Made by a program: the position numbers and the translations under genes
Source: Halorientalis sp. IM1011
GTDB lineage: Archaea; Halobacteriota; Halobacteria; Halobacteriales; Haloarculaceae
Reading direction: 5' to 3'
Assembly: GCF_001989615.1 (NCBI RefSeq)
Contig: NZ_CP019067.1
Coordinates: 620,001-684,000 of the forward strand
Length of the DNA: 64,000 nucleotides
Shown: positions 27,385 through 36,056 of the stretch, in pieces
How the letters are laid out: each line of letters opens with the position of its first letter
Numbering within the stretch: the stretch's first letter is position 1
Notes under the pieces: model-generated
Databases searched by the model: none
Told to the model about the DNA's origin: nothing
Seen by the model: only the letters and a program-made list of their open reading frames with translations

Positions 27385-27760
27385 TTCTCCCACCTTGGGC
27401 ACCACCTCCTAAAGCCGTTCCGTGACCGGAGTGAAACTGGTCGCCCCGGGCCGCCGCCCGGAAGTCGGTCAGGGTCTCCCGGACTCGTCGGCCACGACGG
27501 GCGGCCGCATGGTCGCCCGCGTCTTCGGCCGACTCGATAGCGGCGTCGAGGCGGTCGATGCCGTCGCCGTCGAGGAAGTCCACAGCAGCGTCCACGGACT
27601 CGACTGCGTCCTCGGCCGTCGCGACGACATCCCGGTAGTCGTCGGCCCCGAACCAGCCGCTCTCCGTGGACGGTGTTCCGGGGGGTTCGCGAGCGAGGCG
27701 TGACAACGCGTCCTTGACGGTGGCTGTATCGGGCACACGACGCGGTGGTCCCGCTTTCAC
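27359..27760 (-). CDS. Small helical protein upstream of mre11
   Basis: 133-residue frame on the mre11 strand, overlapping the mre11 start by 26 bases. The central part (ADDYRDVVATAEDAVESVDAAVDFL, then LDAAIESAEDAGDHAAARRGRRVRE) has heptad-like helical periodicity and haloarchaeal composition. The last 25 residues are Gly-rich. The operon position suggests a role linked to Mre11-Rad50, but I recognise no family. The true start could be at a later methionine-equivalent. Confidence 0.6.
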   Translation of the reverse strand: MKAGPPRRVPDTATVKDALSRLAREPPGTPSTESGWFGADDYRDVVATAEDAVESVDAAVDFLDGDGIDRLDAAIESAEDAGDHAAARRGRRVRETLTDFRAAARGDQFHSGHGTALGGGAQGGRNDTGNTYG

Positions 27761-27800
27761 ACTTGAAGGCTCGGGCGAGCGGTCGGGCTGGTGGGACCGC

Positions 27801-28073
27801 TCAGCGGGACTCGTCGATGGTCAGCGTGTAGATGCGCTTGCGCGCGTCCGAGAAGGAGAACCGCGAGTCGACGACTCCGACCTCTTCGAGGCGGTTCAGC
27901 CCGTAGCGAACGGTCCGGGGCGGCAGTAGCGTCTCCTCGGCCAGCTGACTCTGGGTCAACGTGTCGTTGTACTCCAGGGTCTTCGCGACCAGTTTCGCAC
28001 TGGGCGGAAGGTCGCGCACCGCGTCCCAGCCGCCAGTGTCGACGTCCGTTCCCGCTGACTCTGAGGCACTCAT
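27801..28073 (-). CDS. Winged-helix transcriptional regulator
   Basis: 90-residue MarR/ArsR-like winged helix: AKLVAKTLEYNDTLTQSQLAEETLL, recognition helix PPRTVRYGLNRLEEVGVV and the wing SRFSFSDARKRIYTLTI. Small size suggests a dimeric one-domain regulator. It is divergent from the PAN gene across a 157-base AT-rich spacer, so autoregulation or control of PAN is possible. Confidence 0.85.
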   Translation of the reverse strand: MSASESAGTDVDTGGWDAVRDLPPSAKLVAKTLEYNDTLTQSQLAEETLLPPRTVRYGLNRLEEVGVVDSRFSFSDARKRIYTLTIDESR

Positions 28074-28201
28074 GTTACCCGCTACTATCGCATACAGGCT
28101 AATAATATTTCCTGTTCTAATTTATTCTTCATAGTAATCCGCCGAATCTCGGAATCGCACGGTACCGGGCTTGCTTCGGTGCTTGTGTCTACCCGAAGTC
28201 T

Positions 28202-28209
28202 CTTATTAC
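28202..28209 (+). promoter_or_regulatory. TATA-like element of the PAN gene
   Basis: CTTATTAC lies about 26 bases before the ATG at 28231, as expected for a leaderless transcript; this also supports ATG 28231 over the GTG at 28225. A separate AT-rich block at about 28090-28135 may hold the divergent regulator's promoter. Confidence 0.45.
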
Positions 28210-28230
28210 TACATCCCCTAGCCGGTGCCA

Positions 28231-29445
28231 ATGACTGACACCGTGGACGATGTCGAGCTGCCCTACGACGAGGACGCTTCTCAACAGGAGAAGATCAACG
28301 CCCTCCAGGAACGGCTCGAAGTCCTCGAGTCCCAGAACGAGGAGATGCGGGACAAGTTGCTGGACGCCAACGCCGAGAACAACAAATATCAGCAGAAACT
28401 CGAGCGGCTCACCCACGAGAACAAGAAGCTCAAACAGTCCCCGCTGTTCGTCGCCACGGTACAGGAACTCACCGACGAGGGCGTCATCATCAAACAGCAC
28501 GGCAACAACCAGGAGGCTCTCACCGAGGTCACCGACGAGATGCGCGAGGACCTCGAACCCGACAGCCGGGTCGCCGTCAACAACTCCCTCTCTATCGTGA
28601 AGTCACTGGACGACGAGACGGACGTCCGTGCCCGCGTCATGCAGGTCGACAAGAGCCCCGACGTGGGCTACGAGGACATCGGCGGCATCGAAGAACAGAT
28701 GGAAGAGGTCCGCGAGACCGTCGAGATGCCGCTGAAGAACCCCGGAATGTTCGAGGACGTGGGTATCGACCCGCCGAGCGGCGTCCTGCTCCACGGCCCG
28801 CCGGGCACCGGGAAGACGATGCTCGCCAAGGCCGTCGCCAACCAGACCGACGCGACCTTCATCAAGATGGCCGGCTCCGAACTGGTCCACAAGTTCATCG
28901 GCGAGGGCGCGAAACTCGTCCGCGACCTGTTCGACCTGGCCCGGCAGGAAGAGCCCGCCGTCGTCTTCATCGACGAGATCGACGCGATCGCGGCCAAGCG
29001 CACCGAATCGAAGACCTCCGGGGACGCCGAGGTCCAGCGGACGATGATGCAACTCCTCTCGGAGATGGACGGCTTCGAGGACCGCGGTGAGATCCGCATC
29101 ATCGCCGCTACCAACCGCTTCGACATGCTCGATCGGGCCATCCTCCGCCCCGGTCGGTTCGACCGCCTCATCGAGGTCCCCAAGCCCGACGCAGAGGGAC
29201 GGGAACAGATCTTCCAGATCCACACCCGGGACATGAACGTCTCCGAGGACGTGGACTGGGCCGAACTCGCCGAGATGGCCGACGACTCCTCCGGCGCCGA
29301 CGTGAAGGCGATCTGCACCGAGGCCGGGATGTTCGCCATCCGCGACGACCGCACCGAGGTCCGCATGACGGACTTCGAGGAGGCCTGGGAGAAGATCCAG
29401 AAAGAGGCCGACGAGGACGAGGACGTCTCGAAGACGTTCGCGTAG
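28231..29445 (+). CDS. pan: Proteasome-activating nucleotidase (PAN)
   Basis: 404-residue AAA+ unfoldase that feeds substrates to the 20S proteasome. It has an N-terminal coiled coil (about 15-75), an OB domain, then Walker A GPPGTGKT, Walker B VVFIDEIDAIAAKR, the second region of homology IIAATNRFDMLDRAILRPGR and the C-terminal helical domain. The extreme C terminus is SKTFA, so the canonical hydrophobic-Tyr-X docking tripeptide is not obvious. The proteasome subunits are not in this window. Confidence 0.95.
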   Translation: MTDTVDDVELPYDEDASQQEKINALQERLEVLESQNEEMRDKLLDANAENNKYQQKLERLTHENKKLKQSPLFVATVQELTDEGVIIKQHGNNQEALTEVTDEMREDLEPDSRVAVNNSLSIVKSLDDETDVRARVMQVDKSPDVGYEDIGGIEEQMEEVRETVEMPLKNPGMFEDVGIDPPSGVLLHGPPGTGKTMLAKAVANQTDATFIKMAGSELVHKFIGEGAKLVRDLFDLARQEEPAVVFIDEIDAIAAKRTESKTSGDAEVQRTMMQLLSEMDGFEDRGEIRIIAATNRFDMLDRAILRPGRFDRLIEVPKPDAEGREQIFQIHTRDMNVSEDVDWAELAEMADDSSGADVKAICTEAGMFAIRDDRTEVRMTDFEEAWEKIQKEADEDEDVSKTFA

Positions 29446-29488
29446 CGACGGACCGTCGACCCACGTTTTTGCTGCAGTACCAGCCGAT

Positions 29489-29568
29489 GTTTGCATCGAG
29501 TGTCCGCAAACGCAAGTACGAGTGCGTGTTCCGTCCCGTAGTTGCATCGGACCAGTCTCGATGCAACT
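29489..29568 (+). repeat. Two inverted repeats downstream of the PAN gene
   Basis: After a T-run (29466-29470) that probably ends the PAN transcript come GTTTGC-N11-GCAAAC (29489-29511) and a perfect 10-bp stem AGTTGCATCG-N9-CGATGCAACT (29540-29568). Both lie in the 185-base gap between convergent genes. Function unknown; a terminator for the minus-strand gene or a small structured RNA are options. Confidence 0.6.
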
Positions 29569-29630
29569 GGACGTGTCCGTGAAGAGCCTGGTGAACACCA
29601 GCGCAACGGAAAATTAGTGCGCCGCCGCGA

Positions 29631-29768
29631 TCACAGCGCCGTGAAGATCAGGAACGGGACGACGAACAGCAGAACGAACATCACCACGAGGATGATCCCG
29701 TAGCCAGCGACTGTCCCACCGATGGTGAACCACGACGGATGATCGAACTTCTCGACGAGGTCTGTCAT
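29631..29768 (-). CDS. Small single-helix membrane protein (45 aa)
   Basis: 45 residues: MTDLVEKFDHPSWFTIGG, then one long hydrophobic helix (about 19-44). The frame is intact with haloarchaeal codon use, and such tiny single-pass proteins recur in these genomes. Function unknown. It converges on the PAN gene. Confidence 0.6.
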   Translation of the reverse strand: MTDLVEKFDHPSWFTIGGTVAGYGIILVVMFVLLFVVPFLIFTAL

Positions 29769-29812
29769 GTGAGTACGATTCGGAGCGTGGAATTTAGTTG
29801 TACCGACTCGGT

Positions 29813-30010
29813 TCAGGCGAGGATCTCCGCGATCCGCCGGGGTTCACCGGACAGCGCCGGATCCTCGGCGACGATTTTCAGCACTTCGTGGTCGGTCACG
29901 TCGGGGTAGGCCTTGCCGATAGCGTCCTCGATGAGGGCCTTCTCCAGGCGGAACTCGGTGCCCTGGTACACCACGTCGACACCCTGTTCGTCGAAGGAAA
30001 GCGCCGTCAT
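29813..30010 (-). CDS. DUF5800-like small protein
   Basis: 65 residues beginning MTALSFDEQGVDVVYQGTEF, with LEKALIEDAIGKAYPDVTDHEV in the middle, matching the pattern of the short haloarchaeal DUF5800 family. The ATG at 30010 is preferred; the upstream extension is Thr/Arg-rich and not protein-like. Cytosolic, no membrane segment, function unknown. Confidence 0.72.
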   Translation of the reverse strand: MTALSFDEQGVDVVYQGTEFRLEKALIEDAIGKAYPDVTDHEVLKIVAEDPALSGEPRRIAEILA

Positions 30011-30129
30011 GCCGCGAACGTTGGCCGTCGTCGGTAAAAAACTGCGCGGTGTGACGGTCCAGGCCGTCAGGACCGCCCGCGGGACCGCAGGCAAGAGCCT
30101 TTACTTCGCATCGAACCGTCTGTGAAACT

Positions 30130-30252
30130 ATGTCCCGGGTCCCCCTGCTCGAGATGGACGAGATTCCCGAGTCACACCACCACCTGTTCACCGACGAGTA
30201 CCTCGGCGACCGGTGGCGTCAGACGAGCGTCAGACGTTGCCCCCGAGTTTAA
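30130..30252 (+). pseudogene. Remnant of a carboxymuconolactone decarboxylase-like gene
   Basis: A 40-codon frame whose first 28 residues (MSRVPLLEMDEIP, HHHLFTDEYLGDR) read like the conserved N terminus of haloarchaeal carboxymuconolactone decarboxylase/AhpD-type proteins. After GDR the similarity stops abruptly, the sequence becomes RWRQTSVRRCPRV and ends at TAA; the roughly 150-residue catalytic part is gone. A TATA-like CTTTACTT about 26 bases upstream suggests the promoter survives and may now drive the downstream bactofilin-like gene. Confidence 0.5.
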
Positions 30253-30277
30253 TATCTGTCCCGACAGTTGTGGGGGT

Positions 30278-31495
30278 GTGCCGCTGCGCTCGGATCTCCT
30301 GGACGAACTGCAGATCCCGGACGGGACGACCGTCGAGGAACACGACCTCGTGACGGACGGGGACGTGATCGTCGGCGGGCAGAGTACCGTCGAGTTCGGC
30401 GTCCGCGGGCACAACGTCATCGCGGGCGAGCGCGTCCGCTTCGGCGGCGACATCGAGGCCGAGGGCGACTGTCGGCTGGACATGTGGAGTGACGTGGCAG
30501 GCAACGTCCTCGTGGGCGAGAACGCCTACATCGGCGAGCGCGTCCACGTCGGCGGCCAGCTCATGGTCTCGGGTGACCTCGACATCGGCGACGACGTCGA
30601 CATCGAGGAGGGCTTCGAGGCCAACGGCTGGATCGTCATTCGCAACCCGATGCCGACCATCGTGTTCCTGTTCGTGTACCTCTCGCATCTCCTCCGGATC
30701 GGTGAGGAGGAGACCGCAGACGAAGTCGTCTCCGAAGTCCTGAGCGACGACGGTGCCGACAGCGATCCGGTCCTGATCCCCCGGAACGGGAGCGTCAGCG
30801 ACGACGCCTGGCGCGTCTCGACGCCGGCCACCGTCGGCGACGACTGCCGACTGCACGGCAACCTGCGCGCCGAACGCCTGGCCGTCGGCGAGGACAACAT
30901 CGTCTTCGGGAGCCTCCGCGCCAAGTCCGACGTTCACGTCGGCGAGGGCACGGAGATCAAAGGCGACGTGACGACCCGGGACGGCACCGTCAGCGTCGGC
31001 CCGGACGTAACGATCTGGGGCGACATCTCGGCGACCGACGTGCAACTGCACGAGGACGCCACCGTGGAGGGATCCATCCGTGCGCGCGGTGAGATGACCA
31101 TGTTGCAGTCCGACTCCGGAACTGGAGCGCCGGAGGAGGACGCGACCGATACCGACGACTCCGACACCGACGAGTCGGACGGCGGCGACGCCGTGACCGA
31201 CGACGAGACGGCCGACCTCGACGCCGCGGAAGTCCACGATGGATGGGCGAACTCGGGGTTCCAGCCGTCCGACGACGGCGCGGCCGCCGACGACACTGGC
31301 GAGTCGACCGACGACACGGCCGACGAGTCCGACGACTCGGAAGCGGACGACGAGCGTGTGACTGCATCCGACGCCGAGTCGGAGCGTGTGACTGACCGGG
31401 ACCCAGACGACGAACGGGTGACTGTCACCGAGGACGGGTCCGACACCGACGACGACTACCGCGAGAACGGCCACGAGGCCGGCCTCGCGGAGTAA
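30278..31495 (+). CDS. Bactofilin-like polymer-forming protein
   Basis: 405 residues. Short Gly/Val/Asp-rich repeats (DGDVIVGG, NVIAGERVRFGGDI, NVLVGENAYIGERVHVGG) form a predicted right-handed beta-helix as in bactofilins. A second helix block follows after a hydrophobic segment near residue 130 (PTIVFLFVYLSHLL), and the last 130 residues are a highly acidic tail with ERVT repeats. The start GTG at 30278 is chosen because the upstream part of the frame is the shadow of a decayed gene. A scaffolding or shape role is inferred. Confidence 0.75.
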   Translation: MPLRSDLLDELQIPDGTTVEEHDLVTDGDVIVGGQSTVEFGVRGHNVIAGERVRFGGDIEAEGDCRLDMWSDVAGNVLVGENAYIGERVHVGGQLMVSGDLDIGDDVDIEEGFEANGWIVIRNPMPTIVFLFVYLSHLLRIGEEETADEVVSEVLSDDGADSDPVLIPRNGSVSDDAWRVSTPATVGDDCRLHGNLRAERLAVGEDNIVFGSLRAKSDVHVGEGTEIKGDVTTRDGTVSVGPDVTIWGDISATDVQLHEDATVEGSIRARGEMTMLQSDSGTGAPEEDATDTDDSDTDESDGGDAVTDDETADLDAAEVHDGWANSGFQPSDDGAAADDTGESTDDTADESDDSEADDERVTASDAESERVTDRDPDDERVTVTEDGSDTDDDYRENGHEAGLAE

Positions 31496-31700
31496 GTCGG
31501 CTCTTTCTGGACTCAGCGACGTACATCGAGTACCATCAGTGTGAGGACCGGACAGAGCACGAGAAGGGCCCGACGAGTCGTCCCCGTGGCTAGTGACTCG
31601 GCCGTTCGGACGAGTGTATTGGCCCACACTTCTGGGCAGTTGACCGCACGCGACCCCCGGAACCGAAAGCCCCTTCCACCCGTCACGGGTATCTCGGGGC

Positions 31701-32882
31701 ATGCTTTCGGTCGCTCTCGCCGGCAAACCAAACGCCGGCAAGTCGACGTTCTACACGGCCGCGACCAGGGCCGACGTCGACGTGGGGAACTATCCTTTCA
31801 CTACTATCGACGCCAACCGTGGCGTCAGCTACGTCCGGACGGAGTGCCCCTGTCTCGAACGCGACGAGCGCTGTGGCGACGACCACTGCCGGGACGGCAA
31901 GCGCTACGTCCCCGTCGAACTGCTGGACGTGGCCGGCCTCGTCCCCGGTGCCCACGAGGGCAGAGGGCTGGGCAACCAGTTCCTCGACGAACTCTCGAAC
32001 GCCGACGCCATCCTGAACGTCGTGGACGCCTCCGGCGGGACCAACGAGGAAGGTGAGCCGGTCGAGGTGGGCGAACACGACCCGGTCGAGGACGTGGACT
32101 TCGTCGAGGAAGAGATGGACCTCTGGCTTGCGAGCATCGTCGACCGCAACTGGGAGTCGGTCGAACGGCAGTCGCGCTCGCCCGATTTCGACATCGACGA
32201 GGCGCTGGCGGAGATGCTCACCGGCGTCGGCGCGACGGAACTGGACGTGGCACGCACCCTCCGGGAACTGGAGTATCCCGAGGATCCGATCCAGTGGACC
32301 GACGAAGACCGCGAGGCGCTGGCCGGGGAGATCCGCCGGCGCACCAAACCCATCGTCGTCGTCGCGAACAAGGCCGACATCGCGCCGGAGGGCAACGTCG
32401 AACGCCTCCGTGAGGCCGCCGAGTACGTCGTGCCCGCGACCGCAGACGGCGAGCTGGCGCTGCGCAACGGGGCCGACGCCGGCGTCGTCGACTACGACCC
32501 GGGCGATCCCGACTTCGAGATCGCCGGCGACGTGAGCGACCAGCAGGCAGAGGGGCTAGAGCGCATCCGCGATGTGATGGGTGAGTGGGGCGGCACAGGA
32601 GTGCAGACGGCGCTGAACACGGCCGTCTACGACCTGCTGGATCACCTGACGGCCTACCCCGTCCAGAACGAGAGCAAGTGGACCGACGGCACCGGGAACG
32701 TCCTGCCCGACGCGCACTTGCTTCCCGACGGCTCGACGCCGGTCGATCTGGCCTACGCCGTCCACTCGGACATCGGCGACGGCTATCTCCACGCCGTCGA
32801 CGCCAAGGACGGCCGCAAGATCGGCGACGACCACGAGCTCGAAGAGGGAGACGTGGTGAAAATCGTCAGCTCGGCCAAGTAA
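31701..32882 (+). CDS. ychF: YchF/Obg-related GTPase
   Basis: 393-residue P-loop NTPase of the Obg-HflX superfamily. G1 is [11 protein letters not shown]3 is [19 protein letters not shown]4-like is VVANKADI, and a C-terminal TGS domain ends the protein ([19 protein letters not shown]). YchF-type proteins bind ribosomes and often prefer ATP. An insertion with three Cys ([16 protein letters not shown]) follows the G2 region and is typical of archaeal members. The 205-base upstream spacer holds no gene I can support. Confidence 0.92.
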   Translation: MLSVALAGKPNAGKSTFYTAATRADVDVGNYPFTTIDANRGVSYVRTECPCLERDERCGDDHCRDGKRYVPVELLDVAGLVPGAHEGRGLGNQFLDELSNADAILNVVDASGGTNEEGEPVEVGEHDPVEDVDFVEEEMDLWLASIVDRNWESVERQSRSPDFDIDEALAEMLTGVGATELDVARTLRELEYPEDPIQWTDEDREALAGEIRRRTKPIVVVANKADIAPEGNVERLREAAEYVVPATADGELALRNGADAGVVDYDPGDPDFEIAGDVSDQQAEGLERIRDVMGEWGGTGVQTALNTAVYDLLDHLTAYPVQNESKWTDGTGNVLPDAHLLPDGSTPVDLAYAVHSDIGDGYLHAVDAKDGRKIGDDHELEEGDVVKIVSSAK

Positions 32883-33269
32883 TCAGGCTTCGGCGATCTC
32901 GATTTTTCCGGCGGCCCGCTGTTGACGGGAGGCCAGCGTATCCAGCACGCGCTGGAGGTACTCACTGTGGGCCATATCGCCCAGAATCGCGGCCCGCGCC
33001 CAGGACGCCTCGACGACGTACGACGCCGTCGGGACGGATGCCTCGCCCGAGTAGATGTGCACGGTGAGTTCGGGTCGCCCCGCGCCGTCACGGACTGCCA
33101 GCAGGTACGCGCTGGCGACGGCGGCGGCCTGTTCCGTCACGGCATCCGGGTCGTCGGTGTCCGCGACGCGATAGCCCAGTGACATCGCCTCGTCGGCGAC
33201 GACCAGCGATTCGAGTTCCGCCTCGGTAACGTCGAGTGCTTTGGATATTGCGTTCTGAAACGTCGGCAT
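32883..33269 (-). CDS. Conserved hypothetical protein (128 aa)
   Basis: 128 residues, alpha/beta, no membrane segment. Recognisable blocks are LDVTEAELESLVVADEAMSLGYRV-like in the N-terminal half and RPELTVHIYSGEASVP in the middle. I do not recognise a family. It abuts the YchF stop codon (convergent) and has an AT-rich promoter-like stretch (about 33338-33350) upstream. Confidence 0.65.
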   Translation of the reverse strand: MPTFQNAISKALDVTEAELESLVVADEAMSLGYRVADTDDPDAVTEQAAAVASAYLLAVRDGAGRPELTVHIYSGEASVPTASYVVEASWARAAILGDMAHSEYLQRVLDTLASRQQRAAGKIEIAEA

Positions 33270-33408
33270 GTGACCCCTTCCCGTACGATACAGGATGGCC
33301 CGCTCCCCGGTAGGGCCACTGCCGGCTATACCCCCTTATTTTTAAGAAAGTTGATTATTACCGACGCGAGGGGCCAGAAAGCAATTTCGAGGAGTGCGGG
33401 CGGTGAAC

Positions 33409-34530
33409 TCACCGAACCGCCGTGGCAGCCTCGTCCATTATCTCGAGGGCCTCCTTCAGCGTCTCCACGTCCACGGCGTAGGAGATGCGTGCGTAGCCTG
33501 CGCCGTGGTCACCGAAGGCTTCGCCGGGAACGATCACCACGCCGCGGTCGATGACCTCGTCGACGAACCCCTCGGGCACCTCCGGCATCGCGTAGAACGC
33601 GCCACGGGGCGTCGGGCAGTCCAGTCCGATGTCGGCCAGGCCGTCGACCAACACGTCCCGGCGCTCCTCGAAGGCCGCGACCATCTCCTCGACGGGTTCC
33701 TGGGGCCCCGAGAGAGCGGCCTCGGCGGCGTGCTGACTGGCGGCGGTGGCACAGGCCTGGCCGTACTGGTGGGCCCGGAGCATCCGCTCGATCCGGCGTT
33801 CACTGGAGGTGATCCAGCCGAGTCGCCAGCCCGTCATCGAGTAGGTCTTCGAGCACGCGCCGACGACGGCGACGTTGTCCGTCTCGGCGAACTCTAGCGG
33901 TGAGCGGTGTTCCCCGTCGAAGACGATGTGTTCGTACACTTCGTCGGAGAGACAGAGCACGTCGTGTTCGTCGGCGATGCGGGCGAACTCGCGCATATCG
34001 TCGGGCGACTGCACAGCGCCAGTCGGGTTCGCCGGCGAGTTGACGACGAAGACGGCGGTGTCGTCGGTGATCGATTCCTCGACGGTCGCGGGATCCATCG
34101 TGAGGTCCTCGCGCAGGGAGACCGGTTTGGGTTCGCCCCCAGCGATGTGGGTCAGCGCCTCGTAGGAGACGAATCCGGGGTCGGGGTAGATCACTTCGTC
34201 GCCGGGGTCGACGTGGGCTTCGAGGGCGATGTGGAGGGCCTCGCTGCCGCCCGCGGTGGCGATGACGTGCTCGGGGTCGACGTGGAGCCCGTAGTCGCGG
34301 TCGTACTTCGCCGAGATGGCGTCTCTGAGCTCGCGAGTCCCCTTGTTGGAGGTGTAGGCGTCGGCCTCGCCGGCTTCGATGGCCTCGACGGCCGCCTCGC
34401 GGACGTGCTCGGGGGTGGGGAAGTCAGGCTGGCCCAGCCCGAGGTTGATCGCGTCCTCGCCCGCGGCCTCGAACACCTCGCGGATGCCCGAGATCGACAC
34501 CTGCTCGATCCGCTCGGAAAACTCCGTCAT
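33409..34530 (-). CDS. Class I/II pyridoxal phosphate aminotransferase
   Basis: 373-residue fold-type I aminotransferase. The PLP lysine is in GACSKTYSMTGWRLGW, the cofactor-contact Asn in NSPANPTGAV and the aspartate in CLSDEVYEHI; the C-terminal Arg region is YARISYAVD. This is the aspartate/aromatic aminotransferase group; the amino donor cannot be fixed from sequence. Monocistronic by spacing. Confidence 0.93.
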   Translation of the reverse strand: MTEFSERIEQVSISGIREVFEAAGEDAINLGLGQPDFPTPEHVREAAVEAIEAGEADAYTSNKGTRELRDAISAKYDRDYGLHVDPEHVIATAGGSEALHIALEAHVDPGDEVIYPDPGFVSYEALTHIAGGEPKPVSLREDLTMDPATVEESITDDTAVFVVNSPANPTGAVQSPDDMREFARIADEHDVLCLSDEVYEHIVFDGEHRSPLEFAETDNVAVVGACSKTYSMTGWRLGWITSSERRIERMLRAHQYGQACATAASQHAAEAALSGPQEPVEEMVAAFEERRDVLVDGLADIGLDCPTPRGAFYAMPEVPEGFVDEVIDRGVVIVPGEAFGDHGAGYARISYAVDVETLKEALEIMDEAATAVR

Positions 34531-34588
34531 ACCCTACTCGCGGGGACCGATCCCGATAATGGTAGCGGATTCGGGGACTCCGCGTCGC

Positions 34589-35044
34589 TCAGTCCTGCCG
34601 GTACTCCTTGCGGAACCCGCGGAACTCCGTGCGGTGGGCCTCCTCGTCGGAGAGGATCGTCACCGCGATGTCCTCGGTCACGGGGTCGTCGGCGTCCTCG
34701 GCGGCGTGGACCAGCGAGCGGTAGGTCTCGATGGCGTCGTTCTCGGCGTCGAGGACGCCCTCGATGACGCTGAGCACGTCCGTGGTGTCCTCGGGCGGCT
34801 GCAGCGACTCCTGGCTCGCCTCGAACGCCATCGATCCCGGCGGGCGCGCGTCGAGTTGTTTGAGTCGCTGGCCCAGCATCTCCGCGTGACCCAGTTCCTC
34901 CTGAATGTCCTCCTGGAGGCTCGCCTTGACTTCCTCGGCGCTCACGCCGTCGAGCACGATGGAGTTCGTGAGGTAGTTCATCACGGTCTCGATCTCGTCG
35001 CCGTAGGCCGTCTGCAGCAGGTCGATGACCTCGTCGTCGGTCAT
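34589..35044 (-). CDS. Ferritin-like (bacterioferritin/rubrerythrin-type) protein
   Basis: 151 residues, four-helix bundle with di-iron ligand motifs: an early helix AYGDEIETVMNYLTNSI, the ExxH of QEELGHAEMLGQRL and the last ExxH of LSDEEAHRTEFRGF. Likely iron storage or peroxide handling. The third helix (ENDAIETYRSLV) supplies the remaining ligands. It begins 57 bases after the start of a spacer and sits next to a small acidic protein gene. Confidence 0.85.
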   Translation of the reverse strand: MTDDEVIDLLQTAYGDEIETVMNYLTNSIVLDGVSAEEVKASLQEDIQEELGHAEMLGQRLKQLDARPPGSMAFEASQESLQPPEDTTDVLSVIEGVLDAENDAIETYRSLVHAAEDADDPVTEDIAVTILSDEEAHRTEFRGFRKEYRQD

Positions 35045-35101
35045 GCGTGTCAGTCCGGTCGCCAGCCACTTAGCGACGGACCCGGCGAGTGCAAGCCCCC
35101 C

Positions 35102-35248
35102 TCAGTCGCCTGCCTCGTCGAGGTCCTCGATGTGTCCGCGAAGGCGTTCGAGCGCCGCGTCCGCATCCATGTAGCCCTGGTCGTACTCCTCGAAGACGGT
35201 CTCGGATTCGTCGAGGAACGTCTCGACGGCGTCGTCCGTGTCGGTCAT
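35102..35248 (-). CDS. Small acidic protein (48 aa)
   Basis: 48 residues, MTDTDDAVETFL followed by a helical, strongly acidic sequence (YDQGYMDADAALERLRGHIEDL). Shares the ferritin-like gene's strand, 57 bases upstream. The longer frame to 35311 adds a non-typical sequence and is not used. Function unknown. Confidence 0.6.
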   Translation of the reverse strand: MTDTDDAVETFLDESETVFEEYDQGYMDADAALERLRGHIEDLDEAGD

Positions 35249-35297
35249 GTACCACTGTCCGAGCGGGAACCCGGTGAAAGTTGCGAAGCGAGGCCGC

Positions 35298-35573
35298 TCA
35301 CTCGCTGCCACGCGTCAGCGAGGCCAGGATCAACACCATGCCGCTTGAGACGACGACGGCTTGCACGAGCGCTGCCGACAGGAGGGACGTGCCTAGCAGC
35401 TGGTAGATCAACCCCTCACAGATCGCCCCGACACCGATGAACACGAACCCGCCGGCGACGTACAGCATCGGCTCGTTCCCGCTGCGTCGGTAGCCGTGGA
35501 AGGCCAGCGACGCGACCACGAGCGCGAGCACGAGCGTGACGAGTTTCACGAGCAGGAAGGGCGCGTCGATCAT
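35298..35573 (-). CDS. Three-helix membrane protein paired with a winged-helix regulator
   Basis: 91 residues with three hydrophobic helices (about 5-25, 36-57, 63-85), consistent with a small haloarchaeal family (DUF7521-like). Its start overlaps the end of the upstream winged-helix gene by 4 bases, so the pair is co-transcribed and translationally coupled. Function unknown; a membrane sensor partner for the regulator is a guess. Confidence 0.75.
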   Translation of the reverse strand: MIDAPFLLVKLVTLVLALVVASLAFHGYRRSGNEPMLYVAGGFVFIGVGAICEGLIYQLLGTSLLSAALVQAVVVSSGMVLILASLTRGSE

Positions 35574-35998
35574 GTGCTGTCCCGGAGATTCGACCAGAGG
35601 TTGGTGAAGTTATCCGCGAGTTCGTCCCGCGTCGTGATCGATCCCTGGAGTTCGCCGTCGTCCATCTCGACGTGGAGTGCTTCGAGTGTCGTCTCGTACC
35701 TGCGGCGGTGGGCCCCGTCGTCGTCGACGGTCGACCGCTCGTCGACGAGTTCGTAGTCCTGTAGCGTCGAGACACGACGGTAGATCGTCGCGAGGGAGGC
35801 GTCACAGATGTCGCTGAGGTCTTTTGCCGTCCGTGGCTTCTCGTCGGCCGCCAGCAGGATCCGGCGTGAGTAGTCGTCCGCGAGGATCTGGAGAACGTCT
35901 GCCATCGACGCGCTCTCGCCACCGTCCATGTCCCCACGGAGACCACCCAGGACCAAAGCGTCGGTGGTTCGTGAATCACCGACAGCAGGAATGTGCAT
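35570..35998 (-). CDS. Winged-helix (ArsR-like) regulator
   Basis: 142 residues: an N-terminal tail, a DNA-binding winged helix (MADVLQILADDYSRRILLAA, RTAKDLSDICDASLATIYRRVSTL) and a C-terminal helix region ending NFTNLWSNLRDST. The HTH resembles haloarchaeal ArsR/TrmB-type one-component regulators. The ATG at 35998 is taken; frame extends further up but would overlap the divergent gene, and ATG 35928 is a shorter option. Divergent from the Cys-rich membrane protein gene by 58 bases. Confidence 0.8.
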   Translation of the reverse strand: MHIPAVGDSRTTDALVLGGLRGDMDGGESASMADVLQILADDYSRRILLAADEKPRTAKDLSDICDASLATIYRRVSTLQDYELVDERSTVDDDGAHRRRYETTLEALHVEMDDGELQGSITTRDELADNFTNLWSNLRDST

Positions 35999-36056
35999 TT
36001 TAAACAAGACTGCAAAGAGCCAGTTCCCTTTAGTCTGCCACCTGCGAACGACGGGT

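Noticed and set aside
31513-31731. 72-codon minus-strand frame before the YchF gene
   Set aside because: Only the last 20 residues look membrane-like; the rest is Arg/Pro-rich, it overlaps the YchF start and has no convincing start codon or ribosome-binding site.
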